A stretch of DNA of 64,000 bases from SAR86A sp902628085 (GTDB taxonomy: Bacteria > Pseudomonadota > Gammaproteobacteria > Magnimaribacterales > D2472). Where the stretch lies: positions 1 through 64,000 of the forward strand of contig CACOLO010000001.1 of NCBI GenBank assembly GCA_902628085.1, in the 5' to 3' direction. How positions within the stretch are numbered: the first letter of the stretch is position 1; each line of letters opens with the position of its first letter. The notes under the pieces are model-generated. The model saw only the letters and a list, made by a program, of their open reading frames with translations. It ran no database searches and was not told the origin of the DNA. This document shows positions 25,760-34,468 of this stretch, piece by piece. The position numbers and the translations under genes are program-made.

Positions 25760-26156
25760 AAAAAAAAGACTTTATAAAATTCTGCTAGTTTCTTTATTTT
25801 CTGTTTCAGGAATATCATTAATATTGTATTCACTTAATTCGAATCTTGACTATTTTTTTACACCAACTGAATTAAAAGACCAAAATATTTCATCTGACAA
25901 AAGAATTAAAATAGGCGGCATGGTTTTAGAAGGCTCTGTTTTTAGAAATGAATCAAATATAAGTTTTACAGTTACGGATTATGAGAGTTTTGTAAGAGTT
26001 GAATTTAAAGGAATTGTCCCTGATTTGTTTCAAGAGGGCAGTGGCGTAGTTGCACTGGGTTATCTAAATGACGAAGTTTTTTATGCTGAAGAGGTTCTTG
26101 CAAAACACGATGAAAACTATATGCCACCAAACATCGAAATAAATAATGATAGTTGA
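25746..26156 (+). CDS. ccmE: Cytochrome c-type biogenesis heme chaperone CcmE
   Basis: A 136-residue periplasmic heme chaperone tethered by an N-terminal helix. The heme-binding histidine is His121 in LAKHDENYMPP, the H-x4-Y arrangement of the family. The OB-fold core contains IKIGGMVLEGSV and VEFKGIVPDLFQEG. Its start lies inside the end of ccmD and its end overlaps ccmF by 11 nt. Confidence 0.95.
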   Translation: MNQIRKKRLYKILLVSLFSVSGISLILYSLNSNLDYFFTPTELKDQNISSDKRIKIGGMVLEGSVFRNESNISFTVTDYESFVRVEFKGIVPDLFQEGSGVVALGYLNDEVFYAEEVLAKHDENYMPPNIEINNDS

Positions 26157-28038
26157 GATTTCTCATTTTTTAGCTTTATTGGCAACTGGATTATTCTTAT
26201 TGGTTGGTTGTTTTTCATTTATACGATCAGGAAACATCTATATTTCAAATCTTATTACAAGAACATATTCTCATGCATTTTTATTGTTACTTACATCTTT
26301 TGCTATTTATGTTTGGTTAGCAATTACAGATAATTTCTCAGTTGCATATATTGCAAGCCATTCAAACTCAGATTTACCAACATTTTATAAAATCTCTTCA
26401 ATTTGGAGTGCCCATGAAGGATCAATGTTTTTATGGATTTTATTTCTTGCTGCATGGGGATTTCTTTTTAATAGAAGTATTGATAATGAGGTTGCTCTGA
26501 AACCTTTAAGCATAGGTATTATTTCGATTGTATTGGTTGGATTCTTATCATTTTTGTTGCTTACATCTAACCCATTTGAGACGATTCTTCCATTTGGACC
26601 TCCAAATGGCGCTGATATAAATCCAGTATTACAAGATCCAGCTTTAGCTATTCATCCTCCAACTTTGTATTTAGGCTATGTTGGATTTGTGATTCCATTT
26701 GCATGCGCTTTAGCTTTTTTGATTAATGGAAATACAGAAATAAAATGGGAAGAACTAGTAAGAAAATGGTCTGTTTCAGCATGGATTTTTTTGACTCTTG
26801 GAATTACTCTAGGTAGCTGGTGGGCATATTATGAACTTGGATGGGGTGGTTATTGGTTTTGGGATCCAGTGGAAAATGTTGCACTAATGCCTTGGTTAGC
26901 TGCAACTGCATTTATACATTCAATTAGTGTATCCGTTAAGTCCTCAAATTTAAGAATTTGGACTATCTTATTATGTATATCAGTTTTTTCGTTAAGTCTC
27001 TTTGGAGCTTTCATTGTCAGGTCTGGAATAATTGATAGCGTGCATTCATTTGCAAATGATCCTCAGCGAGGCCTTTATTTACTTGCGTTTATTGGAACAA
27101 TAATTTTTATTTCCATGGTTTTGTTTGCAATTAGATTGCCTGTTATCAGATCAGCAGGCAGCATAAAAGCTTTTTCAAAAGAGTCCTTCATATCAATAAA
27201 TAATATTTTATTTGGGTCGCTGGTGTTCTCAATTATGTTAGGAGTTACTTATCCATTAGTTTATGAATTCTTGTTTGATCAAAAAATTAGTGTTGGAGCT
27301 CCTTTTTATAACGCTATTTTCATACCAATAGTTGTTATAGCTTCAATATTTTTATTTTTCTCAATCGATTCAAAATGGCAAAGAACAGTAAAAATGAAAT
27401 TTTTTGCCGGACCAACATCTTTTTCACTAATTCTTGCTCTTATGTCTGTGGTTTTGTGTATTTATTTTTTAAATACAGAATCACTTACAATTATTGCTTC
27501 TCTGTTTGCTGGATTTTTAATAATCCATAGATATATTATTGAAATTGCATCTTCAATTCTTTCTAAAAAATATATTAATCCATTCAGTGCACTAGCACAT
27601 TTTTCTCTAGGCCTATTGATTGTTTCAATTGCGTTTAACAGTATGTTAAGCACTGAAAGAGCCATTAATATAAAAATCAATGAATCTGAATCATATAAGG
27701 ATTTGAATATATTTTTTAAGGACATTAGTCTTGTTAATAAATCAAATCATGATGCTATTAAGGCAAATTTTCTTATTGAAGACTCTTTTTCAAATTCATT
27801 TTCTCTTAGTCCTGAAAAAAGAAAATATTTCACTAGAGGGCAGATAACTACAGAAACAGCAATCTATGTAACACCTCTTAGAGATATATATTTAACTATT
27901 GGAGATCAACTGGAGGATGGAAGCTGGGTAGTAAATATTCAAATAAATTATTTAATCAGATGGATTTGGATTTCTGCAGTGGTTATGTCATTTGCTGGTC
28001 TGATGTTAATATTTTCTAAACAAAGACAAAAAATATGA
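26146..28038 (+). CDS. ccmF: Cytochrome c heme lyase subunit CcmF
   Basis: A 630-residue polytopic protein (about 14-15 helices) that attaches heme to apocytochrome c with CcmH/I. The WWD motif is WGGYWFWDPVENVALMPWL. The conserved segment GPPNGADINPVLQDPALAIHP appears in part as NPVLQDPALAIHPPTLY, with heme-ligand histidine candidates there and in FIHSISV. Slightly shorter than E. coli CcmF. Overlaps ccmE by 11 nt and ccmG by 4 nt. Confidence 0.95.
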   Translation: MIVEISHFLALLATGLFLLVGCFSFIRSGNIYISNLITRTYSHAFLLLLTSFAIYVWLAITDNFSVAYIASHSNSDLPTFYKISSIWSAHEGSMFLWILFLAAWGFLFNRSIDNEVALKPLSIGIISIVLVGFLSFLLLTSNPFETILPFGPPNGADINPVLQDPALAIHPPTLYLGYVGFVIPFACALAFLINGNTEIKWEELVRKWSVSAWIFLTLGITLGSWWAYYELGWGGYWFWDPVENVALMPWLAATAFIHSISVSVKSSNLRIWTILLCISVFSLSLFGAFIVRSGIIDSVHSFANDPQRGLYLLAFIGTIIFISMVLFAIRLPVIRSAGSIKAFSKESFISINNILFGSLVFSIMLGVTYPLVYEFLFDQKISVGAPFYNAIFIPIVVIASIFLFFSIDSKWQRTVKMKFFAGPTSFSLILALMSVVLCIYFLNTESLTIIASLFAGFLIIHRYIIEIASSILSKKYINPFSALAHFSLGLLIVSIAFNSMLSTERAINIKINESESYKDLNIFFKDISLVNKSNHDAIKANFLIEDSFSNSFSLSPEKRKYFTRGQITTETAIYVTPLRDIYLTIGDQLEDGSWVVNIQINYLIRWIWISAVVMSFAGLMLIFSKQRQKI

Positions 28039-28562
28039 GTTTTGTGCTTAGAGTTCTAGTACTTATTATTCCTGTATCTCTTATAGGACTCTTCTTTGTT
28101 TTGCTATCTACTGAAAATGAATATCCTGGAGCAGATTATAAAATATTTGAAATACCTGATTTTTCACTTACAAATTTAAAAGGTACAAACGAAATTTCTA
28201 ACACAGATCTTGAAGGAGATTACTTATTAAATGTTTGGGCAAGTTGGTGTATTACCTGTATGGTCGAACATCCATACCTATCGAAGCTAAGTAATAATGG
28301 AATTAAAATCGTAGGACTTAATTATAAAGATGACAGAAGTGATGCACTTGTTTGGTTGAATAAATTTGATAATCCATATGATTTAATAATTCATGATTTT
28401 AAAGGAACTTTAGCATTAGACTTAGGTGTTACAGGTGCACCAGAAACATTTCTTGTAAATAACGGCAAAGTTGTGGCGCATTATCAAGGCGAAGTCAATC
28501 AAACTGTGTGGAATGAGGTATTTCAACCTATCATTAATTCAAAAAATCTTTCTTTAAAATGA
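28035..28562 (+). CDS. ccmG: Thiol:disulfide oxidoreductase CcmG/DsbE
   Basis: A 175-residue membrane-anchored thioredoxin-fold protein that keeps apocytochrome cysteines reduced. The active site WASWCITC has cysteines at residues 72 and 75, and the family cis-Pro region is GVTGAPETFLV. One N-terminal helix anchors it facing the periplasm. Overlaps ccmF and ccmH by 4 nt each. Its CITC motif is identical to that of the DsbD-like protein at the right end of the window. Confidence 0.94.
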   Translation: MSFVLRVLVLIIPVSLIGLFFVLLSTENEYPGADYKIFEIPDFSLTNLKGTNEISNTDLEGDYLLNVWASWCITCMVEHPYLSKLSNNGIKIVGLNYKDDRSDALVWLNKFDNPYDLIIHDFKGTLALDLGVTGAPETFLVNNGKVVAHYQGEVNQTVWNEVFQPIINSKNLSLK

Positions 28563-28930
28563 AAAAATATACTTTGATAGCAATTTTCTTATCAATGAAT
28601 ATGTTTTCAGATATGGTTTACAAATTTGATAATCAGGAAGATGAATTAAGATTTAATAATTTAATTAAAGAAATTCGTTGTCCAAAGTGTACTTCAGGTT
28701 CTTTGTCGAGCTCTAACGCACCAATTTCTGAAGATTTGAAATTAAGAATTGTTGAAATGATAAAAGATGGGAAGTCAGATTCAGATATTAAAGAATACGT
28801 TTCAGACAGATTTGGTAAAGAGTCTCTTTATGATCCTGAATTTACACAACAGACATACATATTATGGTTTGGACCACTAATTTTTATCGTAATTGCATTT
28901 ATAATCTTTTTTTTTAGAAAGAAAACGTAA
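28559..28930 (+). CDS. ccmH: Cytochrome c maturation protein CcmH
   Basis: A 123-residue thiol oxidoreductase. A signal sequence is followed by IRCPKCTSGSLSSSNAPISEDL, of which IRCPKC is the LRCxxC active site. Then come LRIVEMIKDGKSDSDIKEYV, FGKESLYDPEF and a C-terminal membrane helix ending FFFRKKT. Only the N-terminal CcmH domain is present, with CcmI encoded separately downstream, as is usual outside enterobacteria. Confidence 0.93.
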   Translation: MKKYTLIAIFLSMNMFSDMVYKFDNQEDELRFNNLIKEIRCPKCTSGSLSSSNAPISEDLKLRIVEMIKDGKSDSDIKEYVSDRFGKESLYDPEFTQQTYILWFGPLIFIVIAFIIFFFRKKT

Positions 28931-29715
28931 TGACAATTTTTATTTTGCTAGCTTTTATAGCTATATTTCCAATATTAGCCTACTTGTTAGCAAACCAAAC
29001 GACTAATAAAGGGATAATCTTTGGACTTTCGCTAATTGTTATTTCTTTATGTTTAATAATATTCATTAGTAAATTTTCTCTAATTGGGTCATTCAAAAAA
29101 CAATTATTGAATAATCAAATCCTGGAAGATATTTATATTGATTCTAAAATTTCTAAAAATGCTTTTGAAGGAATTGAGAGTCTTCTTGAAGCTGATGAAA
29201 TACAAGTTTGGCTTATAAGCTTTATAGGAAAAGCAATAGAACTAAATAAATTAAACTCTGCAGAAAGCTTAGTCACTTATGCTGAAAAATTTTTTACTTC
29301 GAATGAAGAAAAGTTAATTTTTTATAACTTATATACTAATCTCAGAGATGCAAAGTTTCCTCTATTTGCGAATGCAAATCTAAGCATAAAAAAAGATTCT
29401 GAATTCCCCTGTACAGAATATAGTGGTTCAATCAAATTATTTATCTTAAATGGTCCTGAAATTCCAATTGCTGAAAAATTATTTAAACAATCAGAAGAAA
29501 TATATGTCTCAAATAAGGATAGCTTGATTCCAGGATTTGATTTGTCTTCAGCGTATCTAAATGACGAAACTATTGAGTCAGTTATTGCAATTAATTGTAA
29601 AGATACGAGCCTTAATTTTTTATCAAAAGATTTAATAGTCTTAGAGAAAAATCAACCATCATTAAATTACAAAATTGGTCTAAATGAATGGTTAAAAGAA
29701 TCACAAGAGTTATAA
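28930..29715 (+). CDS. CcmI-like cytochrome c biogenesis factor
   Basis: A 261-residue protein starting on the last base of the ccmH stop. Two N-terminal helices (residues 1-20 and 28-48) are followed by a soluble domain. The end of the soluble part contains SGSIKLFILNGPEIPIAEK, comparable with the C-terminal periplasmic domain of CcmI; TPR repeats are hard to see and the protein is shorter than usual (about 400). Assigned to CcmI mainly from position and topology. It would deliver apocytochrome to the CcmFH lyase. Confidence 0.7.
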   Translation: MTIFILLAFIAIFPILAYLLANQTTNKGIIFGLSLIVISLCLIIFISKFSLIGSFKKQLLNNQILEDIYIDSKISKNAFEGIESLLEADEIQVWLISFIGKAIELNKLNSAESLVTYAEKFFTSNEEKLIFYNLYTNLRDAKFPLFANANLSIKKDSEFPCTEYSGSIKLFILNGPEIPIAEKLFKQSEEIYVSNKDSLIPGFDLSSAYLNDETIESVIAINCKDTSLNFLSKDLIVLEKNQPSLNYKIGLNEWLKESQEL

Positions 29716-29742
29716 TATTATCAATATTTTTAGCTTATATAG

Positions 29743-31941
29743 ATGCAGTTAAAGCACATAAAACTTTCAGGTTTTAAAAGTTTCGTTGATCCAACGAAAA
29801 TTTCTTTCCCTACAAATATGGTTGGTGTTGTTGGTCCAAATGGATGTGGTAAATCTAATGTAATTGACGCAATTAGATGGGTGCTTGGTGAGCTTTCTGC
29901 TAAGAATCTAAGGGGAGAGTCAATGGTTGACGTTATTTTCAATGGATCTGAAAAAAGAAAAGCTTCTGGTCAATGTAGCATAGAGTTACTGTTTGATAAT
30001 TCTAGTGCAAAGATTGGAGGTGAATATGCATCCTATAATGAGGTTTCCATTAAAAGAGTAATGACTAGAGATGCACAGTCTGATTATTTTATAAATAATG
30101 CAAAATGTAGACGAAAAGATGTTCAAGACATTTTTTTAGGTACTGGTCTTGGGCCAAGCTCTTATGCAATCATCGAACAAGGAATGGTGAGTAAACTCGT
30201 CAGTGCAAAACCTGATGAGCTAAGGACACACATCGAAGAGGCTGCTGGTGTTTCAAAATATAGAGAAAGGAGAAGAGAGACCGAATCAAGAATTAAAAGA
30301 ACAAAAGAAAATCTCTCACGTGTAAAAGATATTAGAGATGAGATTGGAAGATTAATAAAAAGATTAGAAAATCAAGCAAAGGCTGCAGAGAAATATAAAA
30401 AATTAAATGATGAAAAGTCACAAATTGAATTAGATACAGCAATATTGTTCTCACTTGAAGCTAAAAATAACAGAGATGATCTTCAAAAAAAATTAGATTC
30501 ACTTAATCGAGATTTAAAAATTAAAAATGCTGAATCTGATACGATACAGTCACAGATAGATCAATTTAGGACTGAAAATGAATCTGTGCTTACAGAATAC
30601 GAAAGTGCTCAAAAGAATTTTTATTCAATAGGAGCAGAAATTGCCAAAAGAGAAGCAAATCTTCAAAACATTAACAAAACTGAAAATGAAACAAAGTTTA
30701 AGCTTGAAAAGACTAAAGAAAATTTAGAGAAAGCAAAGGAAACTGAAAAAAACTTTGACGAATTAAGTCCAAGTGAACAAGCTATTCACATTTTGAATGA
30801 AATTATTACTACGTTAAAAAAATATAGTATTCAAAATGATAGTATTTTAGATAAAGCAAACAAACTCAAAGTGTTGCTTGCAGAAATTTTGAATATTGCT
30901 TCAGCACAATCAAAAACACTTACCGAAGAATATCAATCAAGACAAGAGGACCTTTCAAAAGAAATATTTGAAGCTGAAAAACTTAAAAGCTCTATTGAGG
31001 AAGAGATGCAAACTTATGTTGAAGAAAGCTCTCAAGCAGAATCTGTTTTAATATCTTTGAGGCAAAAACAATCAAAATTTAATGAGGATTTAAGAAGTCT
31101 TGAGAATAACAAATCTATCGTCGAGCTTGATTCAAGATCTATTTCAGAAAAAATTACAAATGTTAGGCTTGATTTAAAGACATATGAAATAAATTTAGAA
31201 AATTCAAACAAAAAAATAAAAGCTGCTGGTATAGATATTGAAAAAATAGATTTTACCAAATACGAAGACTTGTCAATTAGCGAACTTGAAGACAAGTTAG
31301 CTAACATTGAAGCAAAAATAATTAGATTAGGTGCTATAAATTTGGCAGCTCCTGAGGAAATCGAAGAAGAATCAAAAAGAAAAGAAGAGCTAGATAAACA
31401 ATATGATGATCTTATTGAAGCTTTAGATAAACTCAATGGAGCAATAAAAAAAATTGATAATGAGACAAAAACTATCTTTAAGGACAGTTTTGATGCAGTT
31501 AATATAAAATTAAAAGAAGTCTTTCCAAAGTTATTTGGTGGAGGTTTAGCAGAACTTAATCTAACAGATGATGATCCCTTGCATGCTGGTGTCATTTTAA
31601 TGGCAAGACCACCAGGTAAAAAAAATTCATCAATTTCTCAGTTATCTGGAGGTGAAAAGGCATTGACAGCTTTGGCTTTAGTTTTTGCTATTTTTGATCT
31701 TAATCCTGCACCCTTTTGTTTATTGGATGAGGTTGATGCTCCACTTGATGATTTAAATACCTTGAGATTTATTAATATGGTTGAAGAAATGTCTAAAACT
31801 GTTCAATTCATATTTATTACCCACAATAAAGTTTCTATGGAGCGCAGTGACTATTTAATGGGTGTGACAATGCAGGAGGCTGGCGTTTCAAGAATGGTAT
31901 CTGTAGATGTAAATCAAGCACTTGAACTAGCTGAATCTTAA
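29743..31941 (+). CDS. smc: Chromosome partition protein SMC, shortened and without a visible hinge
   Basis: A 732-residue ABC-type condensin subunit; normal bacterial SMC is about 1150-1200. The head halves are intact: GPNGCGKSNVIDAIRW (Walker A, near residue 32), the Q-loop region LGTGLGPSSYAIIEQG, the signature LSGGEKALTAL (about residue 634), Walker B FCLLDEVDAPLDD and the switch-region ITHNK. Between them is an almost continuous coiled coil. The 150-residue globular hinge with its glycine-rich interface is not recognisable; a small interruption near residues 345-395 (LSPSEQAIHIL onward) may be the tip. The frame is unbroken, so this is not a sequencing break. The zipA ATG directly follows the stop. 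Confidence 0.9.
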   Translation: MQLKHIKLSGFKSFVDPTKISFPTNMVGVVGPNGCGKSNVIDAIRWVLGELSAKNLRGESMVDVIFNGSEKRKASGQCSIELLFDNSSAKIGGEYASYNEVSIKRVMTRDAQSDYFINNAKCRRKDVQDIFLGTGLGPSSYAIIEQGMVSKLVSAKPDELRTHIEEAAGVSKYRERRRETESRIKRTKENLSRVKDIRDEIGRLIKRLENQAKAAEKYKKLNDEKSQIELDTAILFSLEAKNNRDDLQKKLDSLNRDLKIKNAESDTIQSQIDQFRTENESVLTEYESAQKNFYSIGAEIAKREANLQNINKTENETKFKLEKTKENLEKAKETEKNFDELSPSEQAIHILNEIITTLKKYSIQNDSILDKANKLKVLLAEILNIASAQSKTLTEEYQSRQEDLSKEIFEAEKLKSSIEEEMQTYVEESSQAESVLISLRQKQSKFNEDLRSLENNKSIVELDSRSISEKITNVRLDLKTYEINLENSNKKIKAAGIDIEKIDFTKYEDLSISELEDKLANIEAKIIRLGAINLAAPEEIEEESKRKEELDKQYDDLIEALDKLNGAIKKIDNETKTIFKDSFDAVNIKLKEVFPKLFGGGLAELNLTDDDPLHAGVILMARPPGKKNSSISQLSGGEKALTALALVFAIFDLNPAPFCLLDEVDAPLDDLNTLRFINMVEEMSKTVQFIFITHNKVSMERSDYLMGVTMQEAGVSRMVSVDVNQALELAES

Positions 31942-32580
31942 ATGGGCACTAATTTAGATCTATATTTAATAGGAATAGCTATTTTAATATTTTTGATAAT
32001 TGTGTTTCTTTACATAAGAAAGATTTCTAACTCAGGTAAGCTAAAGGTAAAGATTGAAGAGGTTCCTGAGAGCTTTAAAGAAGATAAATCTATAGAAATT
32101 GAAGGACGGCAAGCATTTGAATTCAATGAAGAGGAGATTAAAAACTATGAAGACGATCAAGAGCTAGCAATTTTAAATCTTATTTCTGTTGATAAATCTA
32201 TGTTTGATAACGATCAAGTATACGGTTTTTTAACTAATTATGGTGCGATCCTCAAGAATAATTATTTCTCTTACCAAGATATTAATGGAAATGAAATATT
32301 TCGAGTTGCAAATGCCTTGAATCCGGGTACTTTTGACAATGATACAAAAACCTTTGCAATAGTAGCTGCTTCAAACCTTAATTTAACTACTGATCCTGTA
32401 AATGCTGTAAAACAAATGATTGAATTTTCTGTAAGTTTTTCAGAAAAGTTTCATGCTAGTATTTGTGACGAGGAGAGGGCTCCAATAACAAAGCAAATGA
32501 TTTCTCATATTGAGTCAAGAGCACAGGATATTGCAAGAATTAAACAAGTGCAGACTAGTACAAAAAAAGAGGTTGAATAG
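31942..32580 (+). CDS. zipA: Cell division protein ZipA
   Basis: A 212-residue protein with an N-terminal membrane helix (about residues 7-26), a short charged linker and a C-terminal ZipA-like FtsZ-binding domain (about residues 72-205). The latter includes LNLISVDKSMFDNDQVYGFL and FRVANALNPGTFD; I read these as the LVxR...F.G..L and VAN..KPG motifs of ZipA. The linker is much shorter than in E. coli (328 residues total). It anchors FtsZ to the membrane at the division site. The smc-zipA-ligase order is the standard gammaproteobacterial locus. Confidence 0.88.
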   Translation: MGTNLDLYLIGIAILIFLIIVFLYIRKISNSGKLKVKIEEVPESFKEDKSIEIEGRQAFEFNEEEIKNYEDDQELAILNLISVDKSMFDNDQVYGFLTNYGAILKNNYFSYQDINGNEIFRVANALNPGTFDNDTKTFAIVAASNLNLTTDPVNAVKQMIEFSVSFSEKFHASICDEERAPITKQMISHIESRAQDIARIKQVQTSTKKEVE

Positions 32581-32583
32581 GCA

Positions 32584-33870
32584 ATGTTGAAGCCATGGAG
32601 AATAATTCTTGAACTTGAGAGTGATAACAGTAGATTATTCAAAGAAAGTGTAGTTGAAAAATATCTCAATGAGCTTGAATTTCAAGAGGGTTTAGAAATG
32701 TGTTTAGATCCATTAGTTACTTTTGGTGTAAAGCAAGTGCCTGATAGTGATCATGATGGTGAGGGTTTAGGATGGAATGAATTCAAAAAAGCTGCGAAAC
32801 AGCTCATTGATAGAAAGAAAACAGGACATGCTGCCAGAGATTTGATAATTGAATTAGTTAATCAATCAAAAAAAAATCAATGGAACGATTGGTATAGAAG
32901 GATTCTAATAAAAGATCTTAGATGTGGTGTTAGTGAAAAAACAGTAAATAATGTTGCAAAAAGAATGGGAATTAAATTCCGTGTGCCGGTGTTCTCATGT
33001 ATGTTAGCCCATGACGGAGCAAAGCATCCAAAAAAAATTAAAGGTGATTGTTTGGTCGAGTATAAATATGATGGTGTTAGAGTAATAGCAATTGTCAAAA
33101 ATGGGAAGGCAACTCTTTACAGCAGAAATGGAAAAATATTTTACAATTTTCCTCATATAGAAAATGCCTTAAGTAAATCAGAATTCAATAATGTAGTTTT
33201 TGATGGCGAAGTAATGAGTGATGACTTTCAGGCATTAATGAAACAAGTCTACAGAAAATCAGGTGCAAAAACTGATGACGCCTATCTTGCATTATTTGAC
33301 ATTCTTCCACTTGATGAATTCAATTCTGGTAAAAGCAATTTAAATTCGATTGAAAGGAAAAATGAACTAAATAAATTATCAAAAAAATTTGATAATGTTA
33401 TTAAGCTTGTTGATTACGAAGTTATAAATTTTGATGAAGAGAAAGGTCAGAAAAAGTTTGCAAAAATGAATAAAGAAGCACTTGATAAAGGTTTTGAAGG
33501 ATTAATGATAAAACCAAATGATAACTTTTATGAGTGTAAAAGAAGCCACGCATGGCTCAAAATCAAACCTTTTATTGAAGTAACTTTAAAAGTGGTAGAC
33601 ATTCAAGAGGGTACTGGTAAACATGCTGGAAAACTAGGAGCATTTAGTGTTGAAGGTGAGGATGATCGAAAATTCTTTTCTTTAAGTGTTGGCAGTGGTT
33701 TGACAGATGATGAAAGAGAAAGATTTTGGTCAGCCAAAGATAAACTAATTGGAAGAATGGTTGAAATAAGAGCAGACGCAATAACTCAAAGTATAGAGAG
33801 TGAGCACTTTAGTTTAAGGTTTCCAAGATTTAAAAACTTTAGAGGGTTTAAAGAAGATGAAAAGATATAA
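32584..33870 (+). CDS. ATP-dependent DNA ligase (T4-phage-like) in the ligA position
   Basis: A 428-residue nucleotidyltransferase-fold ligase. Motif I is EYKYDGVRV with the adenylated lysine at residue 161. Motif Ia-like LYSRNGK, motif III FDGEVMSD, motif IV GFEGLMIKP and motif V WLKIKPF are all in place, followed by an OB domain ending FSLRFPRF. The N-terminal DNA-binding domain has RRILIKDLRCGVSEKTVNNV, of which RRxxxxDLxCGxS is a hallmark shared with T4 gp30. No zinc finger, HhH or BRCT domain of NAD-dependent LigA is present. It probably seals nicks and Okazaki fragments using ATP. A transglycosylase-like gene overlaps its 3' end by 14 nt. Confidence 0.92.
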   Translation: MLKPWRIILELESDNSRLFKESVVEKYLNELEFQEGLEMCLDPLVTFGVKQVPDSDHDGEGLGWNEFKKAAKQLIDRKKTGHAARDLIIELVNQSKKNQWNDWYRRILIKDLRCGVSEKTVNNVAKRMGIKFRVPVFSCMLAHDGAKHPKKIKGDCLVEYKYDGVRVIAIVKNGKATLYSRNGKIFYNFPHIENALSKSEFNNVVFDGEVMSDDFQALMKQVYRKSGAKTDDAYLALFDILPLDEFNSGKSNLNSIERKNELNKLSKKFDNVIKLVDYEVINFDEEKGQKKFAKMNKEALDKGFEGLMIKPNDNFYECKRSHAWLKIKPFIEVTLKVVDIQEGTGKHAGKLGAFSVEGEDDRKFFSLSVGSGLTDDERERFWSAKDKLIGRMVEIRADAITQSIESEHFSLRFPRFKNFRGFKEDEKI

Positions 33871-34468
33871 CTCTTGTTACATTGCATTTTTTATACTAAT
33901 TTTTGTTCTTCAGTCATGTGCAACAAAACCGCCTGAAAACCCAGATAACATCTGTCTAATTTTTCAAGAAAAAAGAAGTTGGTACAAAGCAGCAATTAGA
34001 AGTGAAAAAAGATGGAAGATACCACCTTATGTTTTAATCTCATTTGTTCATCAAGAATCAAGTTTTAAATCTGATGCAAGGCCCGAAAGAGAAAAAATTT
34101 TAGGAGTGATACCTTGGTTCAGGCCATCAACAGCAGTTGGCTATTCTCAGGCTTTGACAAAAACCTGGGATGACTACAAAGATGAAACGGGTAATACAAG
34201 AGCAAATAGAAAAAATTTTAGTGACTCTGCAGATTTTATTGGTTGGTACGCAAGCAAAGGTTATTATCAAGGTTTTAAAAAAACTGACGCAAGATCCTTG
34301 TATCTTGCTTATCACGAAGGATATGGAGGGTTTGAAAAAAAGACATATCGTAAAAAACAATGGTTAATAAAGGTAGCAGATAGAGTTCAGGCAAGGTCAA
34401 CTAAATACCAGAAGCAATACTGGGGGTGTGCAAAGGAACTCAGAAAGAAAAAATTTATTTTCTTTTAG
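33857..34468 (+). CDS. Lipoprotein with lytic transglycosylase (SLT)-like domain
   Basis: A 203-residue protein with a lipoprotein signal (hydrophobic stretch, then LQSC at residues 19-22). The mature domain begins WKIPPYVLISFVHQESSF, with the glutamate of an SLT-type E-S motif, followed by VGYSQALTKTWDDYK and LYLAYHEGYGG as the following SLT motifs. It probably cleaves peptidoglycan from the outer-membrane inner face. A family of uncharacterised transglycosylase-like lipoproteins matches this shape. Starts 14 nt inside the ligase gene, and its stop abuts the stop of the M16 protease gene. Confidence 0.82.
   Translation: MKRYNSCYIAFFILIFVLQSCATKPPENPDNICLIFQEKRSWYKAAIRSEKRWKIPPYVLISFVHQESSFKSDARPEREKILGVIPWFRPSTAVGYSQALTKTWDDYKDETGNTRANRKNFSDSADFIGWYASKGYYQGFKKTDARSLYLAYHEGYGGFEKKTYRKKQWLIKVADRVQARSTKYQKQYWGCAKELRKKKFIFF

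Noticed and set aside
31032..31595. 187-codon open frame antisense to smc
   Set aside because: Composition is Ser/Phe/Leu-rich as expected from the reverse of Glu/Lys-rich coiled-coil codons; it lies inside a clearly functional gene.
29743..31941. SMC shortness as a frameshift or assembly artefact
   Set aside because: The frame runs unbroken from Walker A to Walker B and neighbouring genes are in normal order, so a frameshift is excluded; an in-frame assembly deletion remains only a formal possibility.
32584..33870. Ligase as part of a prophage
   Set aside because: The gene is tightly packed between zipA and a transglycosylase-like gene, with no integrase, capsid, terminase or att-like repeats in the window.
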